Below are positions 18,657 to 27,433 of a stretch of 64,000 nucleotides of DNA, piece after piece. Below the pieces are notes generated by a model. That model was not told where the DNA came from, searched no databases, and saw nothing but the letters and a program-made list of their open reading frames with translations. Made by a program: the position numbers and the translations under genes. The stretch comes from Marinisporobacter balticus (GTDB taxonomy: Bacteria; Bacillota; Clostridia; Peptostreptococcales; Thermotaleaceae). Within the stretch, counting starts at the first letter, position 1, and every line of letters starts with the position of its first letter. The stretch covers positions 1-64,000 of the forward strand of contig NZ_SLWV01000008.1 in NCBI RefSeq assembly GCF_004345705.1. The letters run 5' to 3'.

Positions 18657-19472
18657 TTATTCCGCAACAATTATCTTCTTTATCACTACGTTTATAGCAA
18701 CGATATTAAGCGCTGTCATATCCTCTACTTCTTGTTTTATCTTCTCTTGAGCATTTCTAACTAATTTGTGTATAGGTTTTCCATAAAGAATCGTAAACTC
18801 TATATGCATCACAATACCATCTGGATAATTGCGCACATTTACCCTTAAAACCTTATCTATTCCTTTTATCTGCTTGACAGCATGCTGGGTTAAATCACTA
18901 ATGACTTTGTCAGAAATTGTATATTTTCCCATATAACTAAAGGTAGGTCTAACAATAGATTTTTCAGATATTTGCATCGTATCGTCTTTTTTCTTTCTTA
19001 ATATTTTTAAAGGATCTATAAAATATCCCGAAAAATTTTTTTTTATTTCGAAAGTTGGAACAGGGATCACATGTTTTCCTAATTCTGTTCTTTGTTTTTT
19101 GGCTATTTTTCTTTCTTCTTCAGAAGAAATTTCTTCAATAGATACATATTCATAAATCCCATCTACTTTTAACTGTGTCGCAATCTTTTGAATCATCCTT
19201 TTAGAAGTTCCTAAGATGAGTATTCCATTTGGCTCCTCTTTTTTAATTGCATTCATTACTTCTTCTCTATGTTCTTTATGCATAAATAGCGCCGTTTTTA
19301 CTGCTGTCACAGAAGTATTCTGCCTTTTTGCAGATTTGCCTCCCAAAATTTTGTTCCCTTTTATAAGCAATCCATCGTCAATAATGTAGTCAATATCCTT
19401 TTCATGCGCAAGACTAATGGCTCTATAGCTTTTCCCTGTACCACTCGATCCAACAAGGCCAATGATCTTCAT
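18657..19472 (-). CDS. P-loop protein fused to an Asp23/Gls24 domain
   Basis: A 271-residue protein of unknown role with two parts. Residues 1-110 are a nucleotide-binding domain with a Walker A at GLVGSSGTGKSYRA (residues 5-18), an acidic DYIIDDGLLI, and a hydrophobic strand GILILGTSKRM. Residues about 165-271 match the Asp23/Gls24 family (IVRPTFSYMGKYTISDKVIS, then GIDKVLRVNVRNYPDGIVMH), a domain linked to cell-envelope stress proteins. No membrane segment is seen. The gene is monocistronic and divergent from a ferredoxin gene. The fold assignments are by motif recognition; the biochemical role is unknown. Confidence 0.75.
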   Translation of the reverse strand: MKIIGLVGSSGTGKSYRAISLAHEKDIDYIIDDGLLIKGNKILGGKSAKRQNTSVTAVKTALFMHKEHREEVMNAIKKEEPNGILILGTSKRMIQKIATQLKVDGIYEYVSIEEISSEEERKIAKKQRTELGKHVIPVPTFEIKKNFSGYFIDPLKILRKKKDDTMQISEKSIVRPTFSYMGKYTISDKVISDLTQHAVKQIKGIDKVLRVNVRNYPDGIVMHIEFTILYGKPIHKLVRNAQEKIKQEVEDMTALNIVAINVVIKKIIVAE

Positions 19473-19502
19473 ATCGATTCTCCCTTTCCAAATTAATATA
19501 GA

Positions 19503-19516
19503 ACGATAATCATTAT
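19503..19516. promoter_or_regulatory. Fur-box-like palindrome upstream of the ferredoxin gene
   Basis: CGATAATCATTATA is close to the GATAATCATTATC core of iron-regulator boxes. It lies between divergent genes, about 40 bp upstream of the ferredoxin -35 box. A short AT-rich palindrome can arise by chance, so this is only a candidate. Confidence 0.3.
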
Positions 19517-19553
19517 ATTTTTGTATTTTAAAAGGATTTTTTCTTATTTTTTG

Positions 19554-19582
19554 TTGTCCCTCTATGTATATTTTGTTAGAAT
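19554..19582 (+). promoter_or_regulatory. Ferredoxin promoter (SigA type)
   Basis: TTGTCC (19554-19559), a 17-bp spacer and TAGAAT (19577-19582) lie 60 nt upstream of the ferredoxin start. Confidence 0.6.
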
Positions 19583-19642
19583 ATAGTCATGTCAAGATGT
19601 AAAAAATTATAAAACTATTTAAGTTTAGAGGAGGATTTTATT

Positions 19643-19813
19643 ATGGCTTATGTAATTAATGAAGCATGTATTAGTTGTGGTGCTTGTGAACCAGAATGTC
19701 CAGTTAGTGCAATCAGCGCTGGAGACGACAAATATGTAATTGATGCAGCATCTTGTATCGATTGTGGTGCTTGTGCAAATGTTTGTCCTGTAGATGCACC
19801 TGTTGCAGAATAA
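19643..19813 (+). CDS. 2[4Fe-4S] ferredoxin
   Basis: A 56-residue clostridial-type ferredoxin, a low-potential one-electron carrier of the cytoplasm. Eight cysteines are arranged as two CxxCxxCxxxCP motifs: CISCGACEPECP and CIDCGACANVCP. GAGGAGG precedes the ATG. It is a single gene with its own promoter and terminator. It lies two genes away from the EtfA with a ferredoxin domain and is a plausible electron acceptor for that bifurcating complex, but that is inferred from proximity and family knowledge. Confidence 0.95.
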   Translation: MAYVINEACISCGACEPECPVSAISAGDDKYVIDAASCIDCGACANVCPVDAPVAE

Positions 19814-19830
19814 TTTCAAATACATAAAAT

Positions 19831-19868
19831 AATAATGCCCTACCTACTTGTTAGGGTATTATTATTTT
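19831..19868. terminator. Bidirectional terminator between ferredoxin and MarR genes
   Basis: A 12-bp stem (19831-19842 with 19852-19863, one G-U) is followed by seven T on the plus strand. It overlaps the end of the converging marR-type gene. Confidence 0.85.
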
Positions 19869-20329
19869 TTTGTATCAACAGTATCCTTACTACAAAACAA
19901 TGTGGTTTGATTTATTTTGCTTAAAAATTTCAGTATTGCCTTTTCTTCATTTAAAGTCACATCCGCCAATACAAAATTTAATAAAACCTCTTGTATTTCT
20001 AGTGTTTTTTCATACATTTTTTTCCCTATATTTGTAAGCTTTAATATATATACCCTTTTATCCTCATGATCTTTCTCTTTTAAAATATATCCGTTTAATA
20101 TAAGCTTCTTTGTAACAGATGCAATCAAACCTCGGTCCATTTCCATATCTTCTACCAATTCATAAAGTCTTTTATTTTTCACCTGCCCAATTTTTCTTAA
20201 AATATGTATATCTAATAAAGATAAATTTTCTGCTTTTCCTCCTATTTTGAAACCTTTTCGATCATAAACCAAGACCTTATGCATCAACTTATCCATCATT
20301 TTATTAATTTCATTATAATAGTTTGCCAT
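19862..20329 (-). CDS. MarR-family transcriptional regulator
   Basis: A 155-residue winged-helix repressor-type protein. The DNA-binding part is visible in residues about 45-105 (LSLLDIHILRKIGQVKNKRL, DRGLIASVTKKLILNGYI, then KDHEDKRVYILKLTNIG as the wing). A single Cys at the C-terminal part (FCSKDTV) is not placed like the sensing Cys of OhrR. It lies upstream of and parallel to acd-etfBA but in a separate unit. An inverted repeat upstream of its own start suggests autoregulation. The ligand and targets are unknown. Confidence 0.88.
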   Translation of the reverse strand: MANYYNEINKMMDKLMHKVLVYDRKGFKIGGKAENLSLLDIHILRKIGQVKNKRLYELVEDMEMDRGLIASVTKKLILNGYILKEKDHEDKRVYILKLTNIGKKMYEKTLEIQEVLLNFVLADVTLNEEKAILKFLSKINQTTLFCSKDTVDTKK

Positions 20330-20372
20330 CTTTATCCCCTAATCTTTCTAATATGCTGTTATTATATCATTA

Positions 20373-20399
20373 TTGATAATTTCTTTCAATTATTATCAA
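20373..20399. promoter_or_regulatory. Inverted repeat, likely MarR operator
   Basis: TTGATAAT (20373-20380) and ATTATCAA (20392-20399) are perfect 8-bp inverted arms 11 bp apart, 44-70 bp upstream of the marR-type gene. The size and position fit a MarR dimer site. Binding is not shown. Confidence 0.5.
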
Positions 20400-20480
20400 A
20401 ATCATACTTGTTTTTTTGCATAAAAAATGGGTCAACTGCTCGTTGAGTCAGTCGCCCGTATATTTAAAAACATTTATAAT

Positions 20481-21707
20481 TTATTTTGCTACTGCAACTT
20501 CTTTTAATGATGCTACAAGGTCATCCACTTTGTCTAAGGATTGTATTAATTGAGGAATTACATCATATAAGTCTCCAACAATTCCATAATCTGCAACATC
20601 AAAAATGGGTGCATTTGCATTTTTATTGATTGCAATGATCACATCTGAACTTTGCATACCCGCTAAATGTTGGATCGCTCCAGAAATACCACAGGCAATA
20701 TAGATTGTTGGCTTAACTGTAGTACCTGTTTGACCTACCTGATGAGAATGATCAATCCATCCAGCATCAACAGTCGCACGGGATGCACCCACTACACCAC
20801 CTAATTTATCTGCTAATTCTTTGATTAATTTAAAGCCATCAGCATTTCCAATTCCACGTCCACCAGATACAATAAACTCTGCATCTGTTAAAGATACTAA
20901 TTCTCCTACTGTTTTAATAATCTCTAAAACTTCTGTTCTCACATCCGTTTTTGTTAATTTCACATCAAGCTTAATGATTTCTCCGCATTTAGAATCATCT
21001 TTATGCGCTTTGTCCATAACCCCTGGTCTTACTGTAGACATTTGTGGTCTGTGGTTTGGACATACAATTGTCGCCATGATGTTTCCACCAAATGCTGGAC
21101 GTGTTTGCTTGATTTTTTTATCTTCTGGATCTATTTCAAGTTTTGTACAATCTGCTGTAAGTCCAGTATCTACTCTCGCAGCTACTCTCGGTGCTAAATC
21201 GCGTCCGATATGTGTAGCCCCAAGTAGCACGATTTCTGGTTTGATTTCATTAATGGCATCTGTGATTACTTTTGTATATCCATCCGTAGTAAATGTCTCT
21301 AGTAATTCATGCTCTGCTATATACACTTTATCTGCACCATATTGAGCCAATTCCTTCGCTAAACCTTCAATATTATTTCCAAGTACAATTGCACATAGCT
21401 CTACGCCGATTTCATCTGCTAATTTTCTACCTTCTCCTAATAGTTCGATTGCTACAGGCATAACTTTTCCCGCTCTTTGCTCAGCAAATACCCATACATT
21501 TTTGTATGCAGATAAATCTTTCTTCGGCGCCTCTGCTACTTGCTTTTCGATCGCTTCAAAAGGACATGCCTCTACACAAGCACCACAAGCAGTACACTTT
21601 TCATTGATTACAGCAAGTTTGCCTACCATATCGATTGCATCAAAAGGACATGCTTTTAGGCAAAGCTTACATCCCCTACATTTATCTTGTAATATGACAA
21701 CAGCCAT
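20481..21707 (-). CDS. etfA: Electron transfer flavoprotein alpha subunit with N-terminal 2[4Fe-4S] domain
   Basis: The large ETF subunit; with EtfB it carries electrons to or from the acyl-CoA dehydrogenase encoded upstream. The 408-residue protein is longer than the usual 320-340 because residues 1-60 form a bacterial ferredoxin domain (CRGCKLCLKACP and CTACGACVEACP). The remainder is standard EtfA with the FAD-binding SGGRGIGNADGFKLI and GQTGTTVKPTIYIACGISG. This architecture is known from flavin-based electron-bifurcating complexes such as the caffeyl-CoA reductase and lactate dehydrogenase systems of Acetobacterium. It sits 22 nt downstream of etfB. Bifurcation is inferred from family knowledge. 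Confidence 0.94.
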   Translation of the reverse strand: MAVVILQDKCRGCKLCLKACPFDAIDMVGKLAVINEKCTACGACVEACPFEAIEKQVAEAPKKDLSAYKNVWVFAEQRAGKVMPVAIELLGEGRKLADEIGVELCAIVLGNNIEGLAKELAQYGADKVYIAEHELLETFTTDGYTKVITDAINEIKPEIVLLGATHIGRDLAPRVAARVDTGLTADCTKLEIDPEDKKIKQTRPAFGGNIMATIVCPNHRPQMSTVRPGVMDKAHKDDSKCGEIIKLDVKLTKTDVRTEVLEIIKTVGELVSLTDAEFIVSGGRGIGNADGFKLIKELADKLGGVVGASRATVDAGWIDHSHQVGQTGTTVKPTIYIACGISGAIQHLAGMQSSDVIIAINKNANAPIFDVADYGIVGDLYDVIPQLIQSLDKVDDLVASLKEVAVAK

Positions 21708-21729
21708 TTTTCTCCCTCCAATTCCTATA

Positions 21730-22515
21730 TTAGATGATATGTTTTTGTTTTAAGCTAACAGCTAGTTTTTCTACCATTTCTTTTGTCGTTCCTTGTAACA
21801 TTATACCTTTTCCTTTTGGTGCTGGTGTAAATGAACGGAATACTTTTGTTGGTGATGCATCTAATCCTACTTCGCTCTTATCAACGCCTAAGTCATTTGC
21901 TGACCAAACGATTATATCTTGCTTGCAGGCTTCATAGATTCCTTTTACAGACATATATCTTGGTTTGTTTAATTCTTTGATTGCAGTAAGTAATACGGGT
22001 GTTTGTACTTTGATTATTTCATAACCATCTTCTAATTGTCTTTGTACAGTCACTTCTTTTCCTTCTATTTTGAAATCTTGTACATAAGTAATCTGTGGTA
22101 TATTGATTCTCTCTGCTAATTGAGGTCCAACTTGTGCAGTATCTCCATCGATTGCTTGTCTTCCAGCAAATATAATATCATAATCTGCAATTTTTCTTAC
22201 TGCTGCTGCAATTGTATTTGAAGTTGCCCAAGTATCCGCACCTGCAAAAGCTCTATCACTAAGTAAAACCGCTTCGTCAGCACCCATTGCTAAACATTCT
22301 CTTAACATTTCATCTGCTTGAGGAGGTCCCATTGTAACTACAGTTACGTGTACATCTTCATATTGATCTTTTAGCGCTAGCGCCTCTTCTAATGCATTTG
22401 CATCATCTGGATTTAAAATACTTGGAACACCATCACGAATAAGGGTTCCTTTTACAGGATCTATTTTAACTTCGTTTGTATCTGGAACTTGCTTTACACA
22501 AACTATTACCTTCAT
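21730..22515 (-). CDS. etfB: Electron transfer flavoprotein beta subunit
   Basis: The 261-residue small ETF subunit. It starts MKVIVCVKQVPDTNEVKID, typical of EtfB, and contains NPDDANALEEALALKD, MGPPQADEMLRECLAMGADE and the ADYDIIFAGRQAIDGDTAQVGPQ-type segment (positions about 130-152), which lines the flavin/NADH site. It lies between the acyl-CoA dehydrogenase and etfA in one operon. Length and motifs are normal for anaerobe EtfB partners of bifurcating dehydrogenases. Confidence 0.95.
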   Translation of the reverse strand: MKVIVCVKQVPDTNEVKIDPVKGTLIRDGVPSILNPDDANALEEALALKDQYEDVHVTVVTMGPPQADEMLRECLAMGADEAVLLSDRAFAGADTWATSNTIAAAVRKIADYDIIFAGRQAIDGDTAQVGPQLAERINIPQITYVQDFKIEGKEVTVQRQLEDGYEIIKVQTPVLLTAIKELNKPRYMSVKGIYEACKQDIIVWSANDLGVDKSEVGLDASPTKVFRSFTPAPKGKGIMLQGTTKEMVEKLAVSLKQKHII

Positions 22516-22590
22516 CTTTCTTCCTCCTTTTATCCCATCTATATAAAATGATCTATACTATTTATTTATTTATTTAAATAAGTACTTCAA

Positions 22591-23730
22591 TTATTTTAAA
22601 ATGCTTGCAGCAATTACCATTTTTTGTACTTCTGAAGTACCTTCATAAATTTCTGTAATTTTTGCATCTCTCATCATTCTTTCTACTGGATATTCTCTTG
22701 TATATCCATATCCACCATGTAATTGAACCGCTTTTGTTGCTACATACATCGCTGTTTCAGCTGCAAATAATTTTGCCATCGCTGCTTCTTTTCCATAAGA
22801 TAATCCTGCTGATTTTCTCCATGCTGCATTATAAACTAAGTGTCTTGCTGCTTGCACTCTTGTTTCCATATCCGCCATTTCGAATTGTAATGCTTGGAAT
22901 TTTGCAAGCGGTCTACCAAATTGTTCTCTTTCTTTTGTATATTTAATGGTTTCCTCTAAAGCCCCTTGTGCGATGCCTAGTGCTTGAGATGCGATCCCAA
23001 TTCTACCACCATCAAGAGTCGTCATTGCAACTTTAAAACCTTTTCCGATGTCACTTAATAGGTTTTCTTTAGGAATTCTACAGTTCTCAAAAATAAGTTC
23101 TGTTGTAGCTGACCCTTTAATCCCCATTTTCTTTTCTTTTTTACCAATAGTAAATCCTGGTGTATCTTTTTCAATAATAAATGCACTAATTCCTCTTGTT
23201 CCTTTTGTTGTATCTGTCATTGCCATGACTACATAAATCTCTGCAGTACCACCATTTGTGATAAAGATTTTAGAACCATTGATGATCCACTCATCCCCAT
23301 CTAATTCTGCAGTTGTTTGTTGTCCTGCTGCATCTGTTCCTGCATTTGGTTCTGTTAAACCAAATGCACCTAATTTTTCACCTTTTGCAAGTGGCACTAA
23401 ATATTTTTGTTTTTGTTCTTCTGTACCATATTTCATAATTGGCCATGCACATAATGAACTGTGTGCTGAACAAATAACACCTGTTGTTCCACATGCTCTT
23501 GAAAGTTCTTCTACAGTAATTGCATAAGCTACTTCATCTGCTCCTGCTCCACCGTATTCTTTTGGAACGAAAGTTCCTAGCATATGATATCTAGCCATTT
23601 TTTCAACGGTTTCCCATGGAAATCTTTCCGTTTCATCTACTTCTTCTGCTAATGGCTTTACTTCATTTTCTGCAAAGCTTCTAACCATCTTTCTAACCAT
23701 TTCTTGTTCTTTGGTTAATTTGAATTGCAC
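22591..23730 (-). CDS. Acyl-CoA dehydrogenase, short-chain type
   Basis: A 379-residue FAD enzyme catalysing the 2,3-oxidation of acyl-CoA or, with bifurcating ETF, the reduction of enoyl-CoA. Signature segments are GAFGLTEPNAGTDA, KIFITNGGTAEIYVV, and the C-terminal RDAKITEIYEGTSEVQ with the catalytic Glu in IYEGTSE. It is the first gene of an acd-etfB-etfA operon, the arrangement of butyryl-CoA and related bifurcating dehydrogenases. No thiolase, crotonase or hydroxyacyl-CoA dehydrogenase gene is near, so the substrate (crotonyl-CoA or an amino-acid-derived enoyl-CoA) cannot be fixed. Two signature sequences of the family leave no doubt on the fold. Confidence 0.94.
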   Translation of the reverse strand: MQFKLTKEQEMVRKMVRSFAENEVKPLAEEVDETERFPWETVEKMARYHMLGTFVPKEYGGAGADEVAYAITVEELSRACGTTGVICSAHSSLCAWPIMKYGTEEQKQKYLVPLAKGEKLGAFGLTEPNAGTDAAGQQTTAELDGDEWIINGSKIFITNGGTAEIYVVMAMTDTTKGTRGISAFIIEKDTPGFTIGKKEKKMGIKGSATTELIFENCRIPKENLLSDIGKGFKVAMTTLDGGRIGIASQALGIAQGALEETIKYTKEREQFGRPLAKFQALQFEMADMETRVQAARHLVYNAAWRKSAGLSYGKEAAMAKLFAAETAMYVATKAVQLHGGYGYTREYPVERMMRDAKITEIYEGTSEVQKMVIAASILK

Positions 23731-24190
23731 ATTAATTCCCTCCTCTATTCTATTTAAAAATTGACATTTTTTTCACAGTTACAGTTATTATATTAGCATA
23801 AACTATGCCAAACATTCAATATGATTTTTATATTTTAAATCATTTATATTTTTTTACAATATACGAAACCTTTTATTATTTAGAAAGATCATATGCTAGT
23901 GTTTCACTTTGTTTGACTTTTAAGTTCATTATTCTACCGTTCTTTTCTAAAGATATTCCATTCCATTTATTACAATATTTATATATTTGTATAGATATCT
24001 ATTCTATTTTAATCCAATCATTTTGATGCAAAAATAAAAAGATGTACATTTTTCTGTACACCTTTAGGCTTTGTTTTATACATTTTCACATTGAATTTTG
24101 TTAATTTGATGTCAATTTGTTTGTTGTTTGATACACTGTTTTCTTTACCGGACAGTTTTTGTAAAATTTTTTTACATATTTTCACACAAT
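23731..24190. other. Intergenic region upstream of acd-etfBA
   Basis: This 460-nt gap holds the acyl-CoA dehydrogenase ribosome binding site, a TATAAT about 70 nt upstream of it preceded by a small inverted repeat (GCATA and TATGC), and the rex terminator. The rest is AT-rich with no convincing gene, RNA or Rex operator. Confidence 0.4.
24038..24065 (-). terminator. Probable rex terminator
   Basis: An 11-bp stem (24055-24065 with 24038-24048, containing GTGTACA/TGTACAT) is followed by T-rich sequence on the minus strand, about 125 nt after the rex stop. Confidence 0.7.
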
Positions 24191-24832
24191 CTATTCTAAA
24201 GAATTATGTTTTAATAAAAAAGATAATGTATACAAACTTTCACTTAAATGAACATTTTCGGTCATCACATTTTCAGGAATATCCAAATCTGTAGGTGCAA
24301 AGTTCCATATTCCTTTTATGTTACTTCTAATAAGTTGATCTGCTACATCTTGTGCACGTTCTTTATTTGTGCAGATAATCCCGATATCGATATTATTTTC
24401 TTTAATATATTCTTCCATTTTATCTGAGTCCATTACTTCAATGTCTCTAATCCTTAAACCGATTAGTCGTGGATTAATATCGAACATTGCTTTAGGGATA
24501 AATCCAGATTTCTCAAAGTTTGTATAGTTTGCTATTGCTTGCCCTAGATTTCCTGCTCCTACAATAATTGTACTATAACGATTATCTAATCCTAGAATTT
24601 TCCCTATTTCTTCATAAAGTGCAGCAACATTGTATCCGTATCCTTGCTGTCCAAACCCTCCAAAGTTGTTTAAATCCTGCCTAATCTGCGAAGCTGTAAA
24701 ACCAATAATCTTACTTAACTCTCTAGAAGAAATCCGATCAATTCCCTTATCTAATAATTCTTCTAAATATCTTCTATATTTAGGTAATCTTCGAATCACA
24801 GCCATTGATATTTTTATATTTCCTTTTTCCAT
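24191..24832 (-). CDS. rex: Redox-sensing transcriptional repressor Rex
   Basis: A repressor that senses the NADH/NAD ratio and controls fermentation genes. The 213-residue protein has the N-terminal winged helix (RISSRELSKIIGFTASQIRQ, DLNNFGGFGQQGYGYN) and a Rossmann domain with IIVGAGNLGQAIANY. The length is normal. The gene has a consensus SigA promoter and diverges from an ABC-F gene, a neighbourhood related to the ydiF-rex region of Bacillus. Likely targets in this genome include the fermentative dehydrogenases; I did not find a convincing Rex box in the window. Confidence 0.96.
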   Translation of the reverse strand: MEKGNIKISMAVIRRLPKYRRYLEELLDKGIDRISSRELSKIIGFTASQIRQDLNNFGGFGQQGYGYNVAALYEEIGKILGLDNRYSTIIVGAGNLGQAIANYTNFEKSGFIPKAMFDINPRLIGLRIRDIEVMDSDKMEEYIKENNIDIGIICTNKERAQDVADQLIRSNIKGIWNFAPTDLDIPENVMTENVHLSESLYTLSFLLKHNSLE

Positions 24833-24872
24833 ATTGATCTTCCTTTATCTCCCGAATTATTTTTTATTACAC

Positions 24873-24901
24873 ATTATATCATTGTGGTATATATATGTCA
24901 A
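24873..24901 (-). promoter_or_regulatory. rex promoter, perfect SigA consensus
   Basis: On the minus strand TTGACA (24896-24901), a 17-bp spacer and TATAAT (24873-24878) match the SigA consensus at all 12 positions, 41 nt upstream of rex. Confidence 0.85.
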
Positions 24902-24995
24902 TTTAGCCAAAAACATCTTGCTATACACTTTCCATTTTATCTTTTCCATTTTTTTGATACAATATAATATGAATATATCTGTAAGGAGGCGTTTT

Positions 24996-26909
24996 ATGAT
25001 CGCAATGTCATGTAATGGTATCTATAAATCCTTTGGAATTGATATCATATTGGAAAATATATCTTTTACGATAAACAGTGGAGATAAAATAGGATTAGTG
25101 GGTGCAAATGGTGCAGGGAAATCAACCCTATTTAAAATCATTATTGGAGAATACACTTATGATCGTGGAGAGCTGTATCTGTCTAAAAATATGAATCTCG
25201 GCTACTTAGAACAAACCCTCACTTTATCCTCTTCAGATACAATTTGGGGTGAAGTGCTTCACGTGTTTGACCATTTAATTAAAATGGAAGAACACTTAAG
25301 AGATCTAGAGAATCAAATCACAAAACAAAGTCTTAACCCATCAGAAAGTTTAACCAAGCTGATGGATCTTTATGCGCAAACTACAGAAGAATTTCAGCAT
25401 AAAAATGGTTATGGTTATCAAAGTGAAATACGTGGTGTATTAAAAGGCTTAGGTTTTTCTGAAGAAGAATTTCACCAACCCATCATAGAGCTAAGCGGTG
25501 GACAAAAAACACGGGTAAATCTAGCAAAGTTATTGCTTAGAAAACCAGCTGTTTTATTGTTGGATGAACCCACAAACCATCTTGATATTGATGCGGTAGA
25601 ATGGCTTGAATCTTTCCTTAAATCATATAGTGGAAGCATTCTTCTTATCTCTCATGATCGATACTTTTTAGATGAGACAGTAGACAAAATCTATGAAATC
25701 GAAAATAAAAATCTTACCCAGTATAATGGCAATTACACTTATTACGTTGAAAAGAAAAAAATAATCTATGAACAACAACAAAAGGAATTTCTCATTCAAC
25801 AAAAAGAACTCGAAAAACAAGAAGAAATCATTCGTAGATTTAAGCAACATGGTACTGAAAAGCTAGCAAAACGGGCAAAGAGTAGAGAAAAGAAATTAGC
25901 GCACATAGATTTAGTAGACAAGCCCCTTCTCTTTAATAAAAACGCAAAAATCCATTTTGAAACACAAGTGAAAAGTGGGGAAGATATTTTACAAGTTGAA
26001 AATTTATCCAAAAGTTTTGGAGAAAATCATCTATTTAAAGATGTTAGTTTTCGTATATATAGAGGAGAAAAAGTGGGTCTTATAGGTCCTAATGGCATTG
26101 GTAAGTCCACATTATTTAAAATTCTCCTCGATAAGCTCCCCTCTGATACAGGATTGCTTCGATTAGGTCATAATGTATCTATCGGATATTTTGATCAAGA
26201 GCAATCTAGTTTAAATAAGCACAATACCATTATCGATGAAATTTGGAATGGAAATATTCATTTTACACAAACAGAAATCCGAACACTCCTTGGATCTTTC
26301 TTGTTTAGTGGCGATGACGTATTCAAGCAAATATCTACGTTAAGTGGCGGAGAAAAAAGTCGTGTCTCTTTACTTAAGCTTATACTTTCAAAAGCTAATT
26401 TTTTACTCATTGATGAGCCAACGAACCACTTAGATATTGCTTCTAAAGAGATTTTAGAAGAAGCACTGACCCATTACGACGGTACCTTGTTTGTAATTTC
26501 TCATGATCGTTATTTCTTAAATAAAGTAGCCACCAAGCTTTTGGTTCTTTCTTCAGAAGGCGCTGATGAATATCTAGGGAATTATAAGTATTATCAAGAA
26601 AAAAAGAAATTTCTAGAAGAATCTTCTATTTTTGTACCGGATATTAGCAAGACAAAAACCCAGTTGAAAGATGAAAAACGTAAAGAAAAGGAAAAACAAC
26701 GAGAAGAACGTAAGCAAAAAAAAGATTTGCAAGAACTTGAAGAAAAAATAGCCTCCTTAGAGGATCATATTCGTCATCTTGAACAAGAAATGTGCAAAGA
26801 AGAAATTTATTCTGATCCTAAAAAAAGTAAACAGCTTCATGAAACATCTACTAGTTTAAAAATAGAACTCACATCACTTTATGAAAAGTGGGAAGATTTT
26901 TTAGTATAA
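24996..26909 (+). CDS. ABC-F family ATPase
   Basis: A cytoplasmic ribosome-associated ATPase with two ABC domains and no membrane part. From the ATG at 24996 it has 637 residues. Walker A motifs are GLVGANGAGKSTLFK and GLIGPNGIGKSTLFK; signature motifs are LSGGQKTRVNLAKLL and LSGGEKSRVSLLKLI; Walker B segments VLLLDEPTNHLD and FLLIDEPTNHLD follow. A linker rich in K/E/Q joins the domains and a coiled coil ends the protein. The frame is open far upstream, across rex, but AAGGAGG before 24996 and the family start fix the gene. It is closest by layout to YdiF-type ABC-F proteins; antibiotic resistance is possible but not indicated. Confidence 0.93.
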   Translation: MIAMSCNGIYKSFGIDIILENISFTINSGDKIGLVGANGAGKSTLFKIIIGEYTYDRGELYLSKNMNLGYLEQTLTLSSSDTIWGEVLHVFDHLIKMEEHLRDLENQITKQSLNPSESLTKLMDLYAQTTEEFQHKNGYGYQSEIRGVLKGLGFSEEEFHQPIIELSGGQKTRVNLAKLLLRKPAVLLLDEPTNHLDIDAVEWLESFLKSYSGSILLISHDRYFLDETVDKIYEIENKNLTQYNGNYTYYVEKKKIIYEQQQKEFLIQQKELEKQEEIIRRFKQHGTEKLAKRAKSREKKLAHIDLVDKPLLFNKNAKIHFETQVKSGEDILQVENLSKSFGENHLFKDVSFRIYRGEKVGLIGPNGIGKSTLFKILLDKLPSDTGLLRLGHNVSIGYFDQEQSSLNKHNTIIDEIWNGNIHFTQTEIRTLLGSFLFSGDDVFKQISTLSGGEKSRVSLLKLILSKANFLLIDEPTNHLDIASKEILEEALTHYDGTLFVISHDRYFLNKVATKLLVLSSEGADEYLGNYKYYQEKKKFLEESSIFVPDISKTKTQLKDEKRKEKEKQREERKQKKDLQELEEKIASLEDHIRHLEQEMCKEEIYSDPKKSKQLHETSTSLKIELTSLYEKWEDFLV

Positions 26910-27049
26910 AGATGCAGGGATATTTTTCTATCTTCTACCAATAAAAAATCAATATTTTTTATAGTATTTTTTATCTATATGTGGTAAAATAATCACGATA
27001 AAACCCACAAGTGTGGATTTATGAATTATTTTAGGGAGGTATATATATT

Positions 27050-27280
27050 ATGAGTTTTGAAAAAATAAAAGAAATTATTATTGATCAATTAGGACTAGAC
27101 GAAGATCGAGAAATCGCAATGAAAACTTCTCTTATGGGTGATTTAGAAGCAGATTCACTTGATGCTGTTGAAATTATCATGGCAATCGAAGATGAATTTG
27201 ATGTTGAAATTCCTGATGAAGTTGCAGAAGGTTTCAAAAACATTGGCGACATTGTTAATTATGTAGAAGAAAACAAGTAG
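27050..27280 (+). CDS. acpP: Acyl carrier protein
   Basis: Carries the growing fatty acyl chain on a 4'-phosphopantetheine arm. The 76-residue acidic protein has the attachment motif EADSLDAVEI, whose Ser accepts the arm, and the standard four-helix ending in FKNIGDIVNYVEENK. GGAGG precedes the ATG. Unlike in many genomes it is not next to fab genes; it stands alone with a strong terminator. Identity is certain. Confidence 0.97.
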   Translation: MSFEKIKEIIIDQLGLDEDREIAMKTSLMGDLEADSLDAVEIIMAIEDEFDVEIPDEVAEGFKNIGDIVNYVEENK

Positions 27281-27309
27281 TTTGGATTATCCAAACTACT
27301 TGTTTTTTT
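27274..27309 (+). terminator. Terminator of acpP
   Basis: A perfect 13-bp stem (27274-27286 with 27290-27302) overlaps the acpP stop codon and is followed by seven T on the plus strand. Confidence 0.9.
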
Positions 27310-27433
27310 AATATGAATAACGCGCATAACGAAATGAGTACTTACGGTATAGCATACAAATTTTTTATGCATATTTTATATGTTAATAACATATATATGA
27401 TAGGGTATACTTATACCCATTTATACTCACAGT

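Noticed and set aside
20430..20465. Sixth copy of the dispersed repeat near 20430
   Set aside because: It shares only CAACTGCTC with the other copies; the flanks do not align.
24107..24124. Rex operator downstream of rex
   Set aside because: Only one half matches TTGTTAA; the other half has three mismatches and the site is not near a promoter.
24630..24995. N-terminal extension of the ABC-F protein
   Set aside because: The extension runs antisense through rex, and AAGGAGG with the ATG at 24996 gives the family start.
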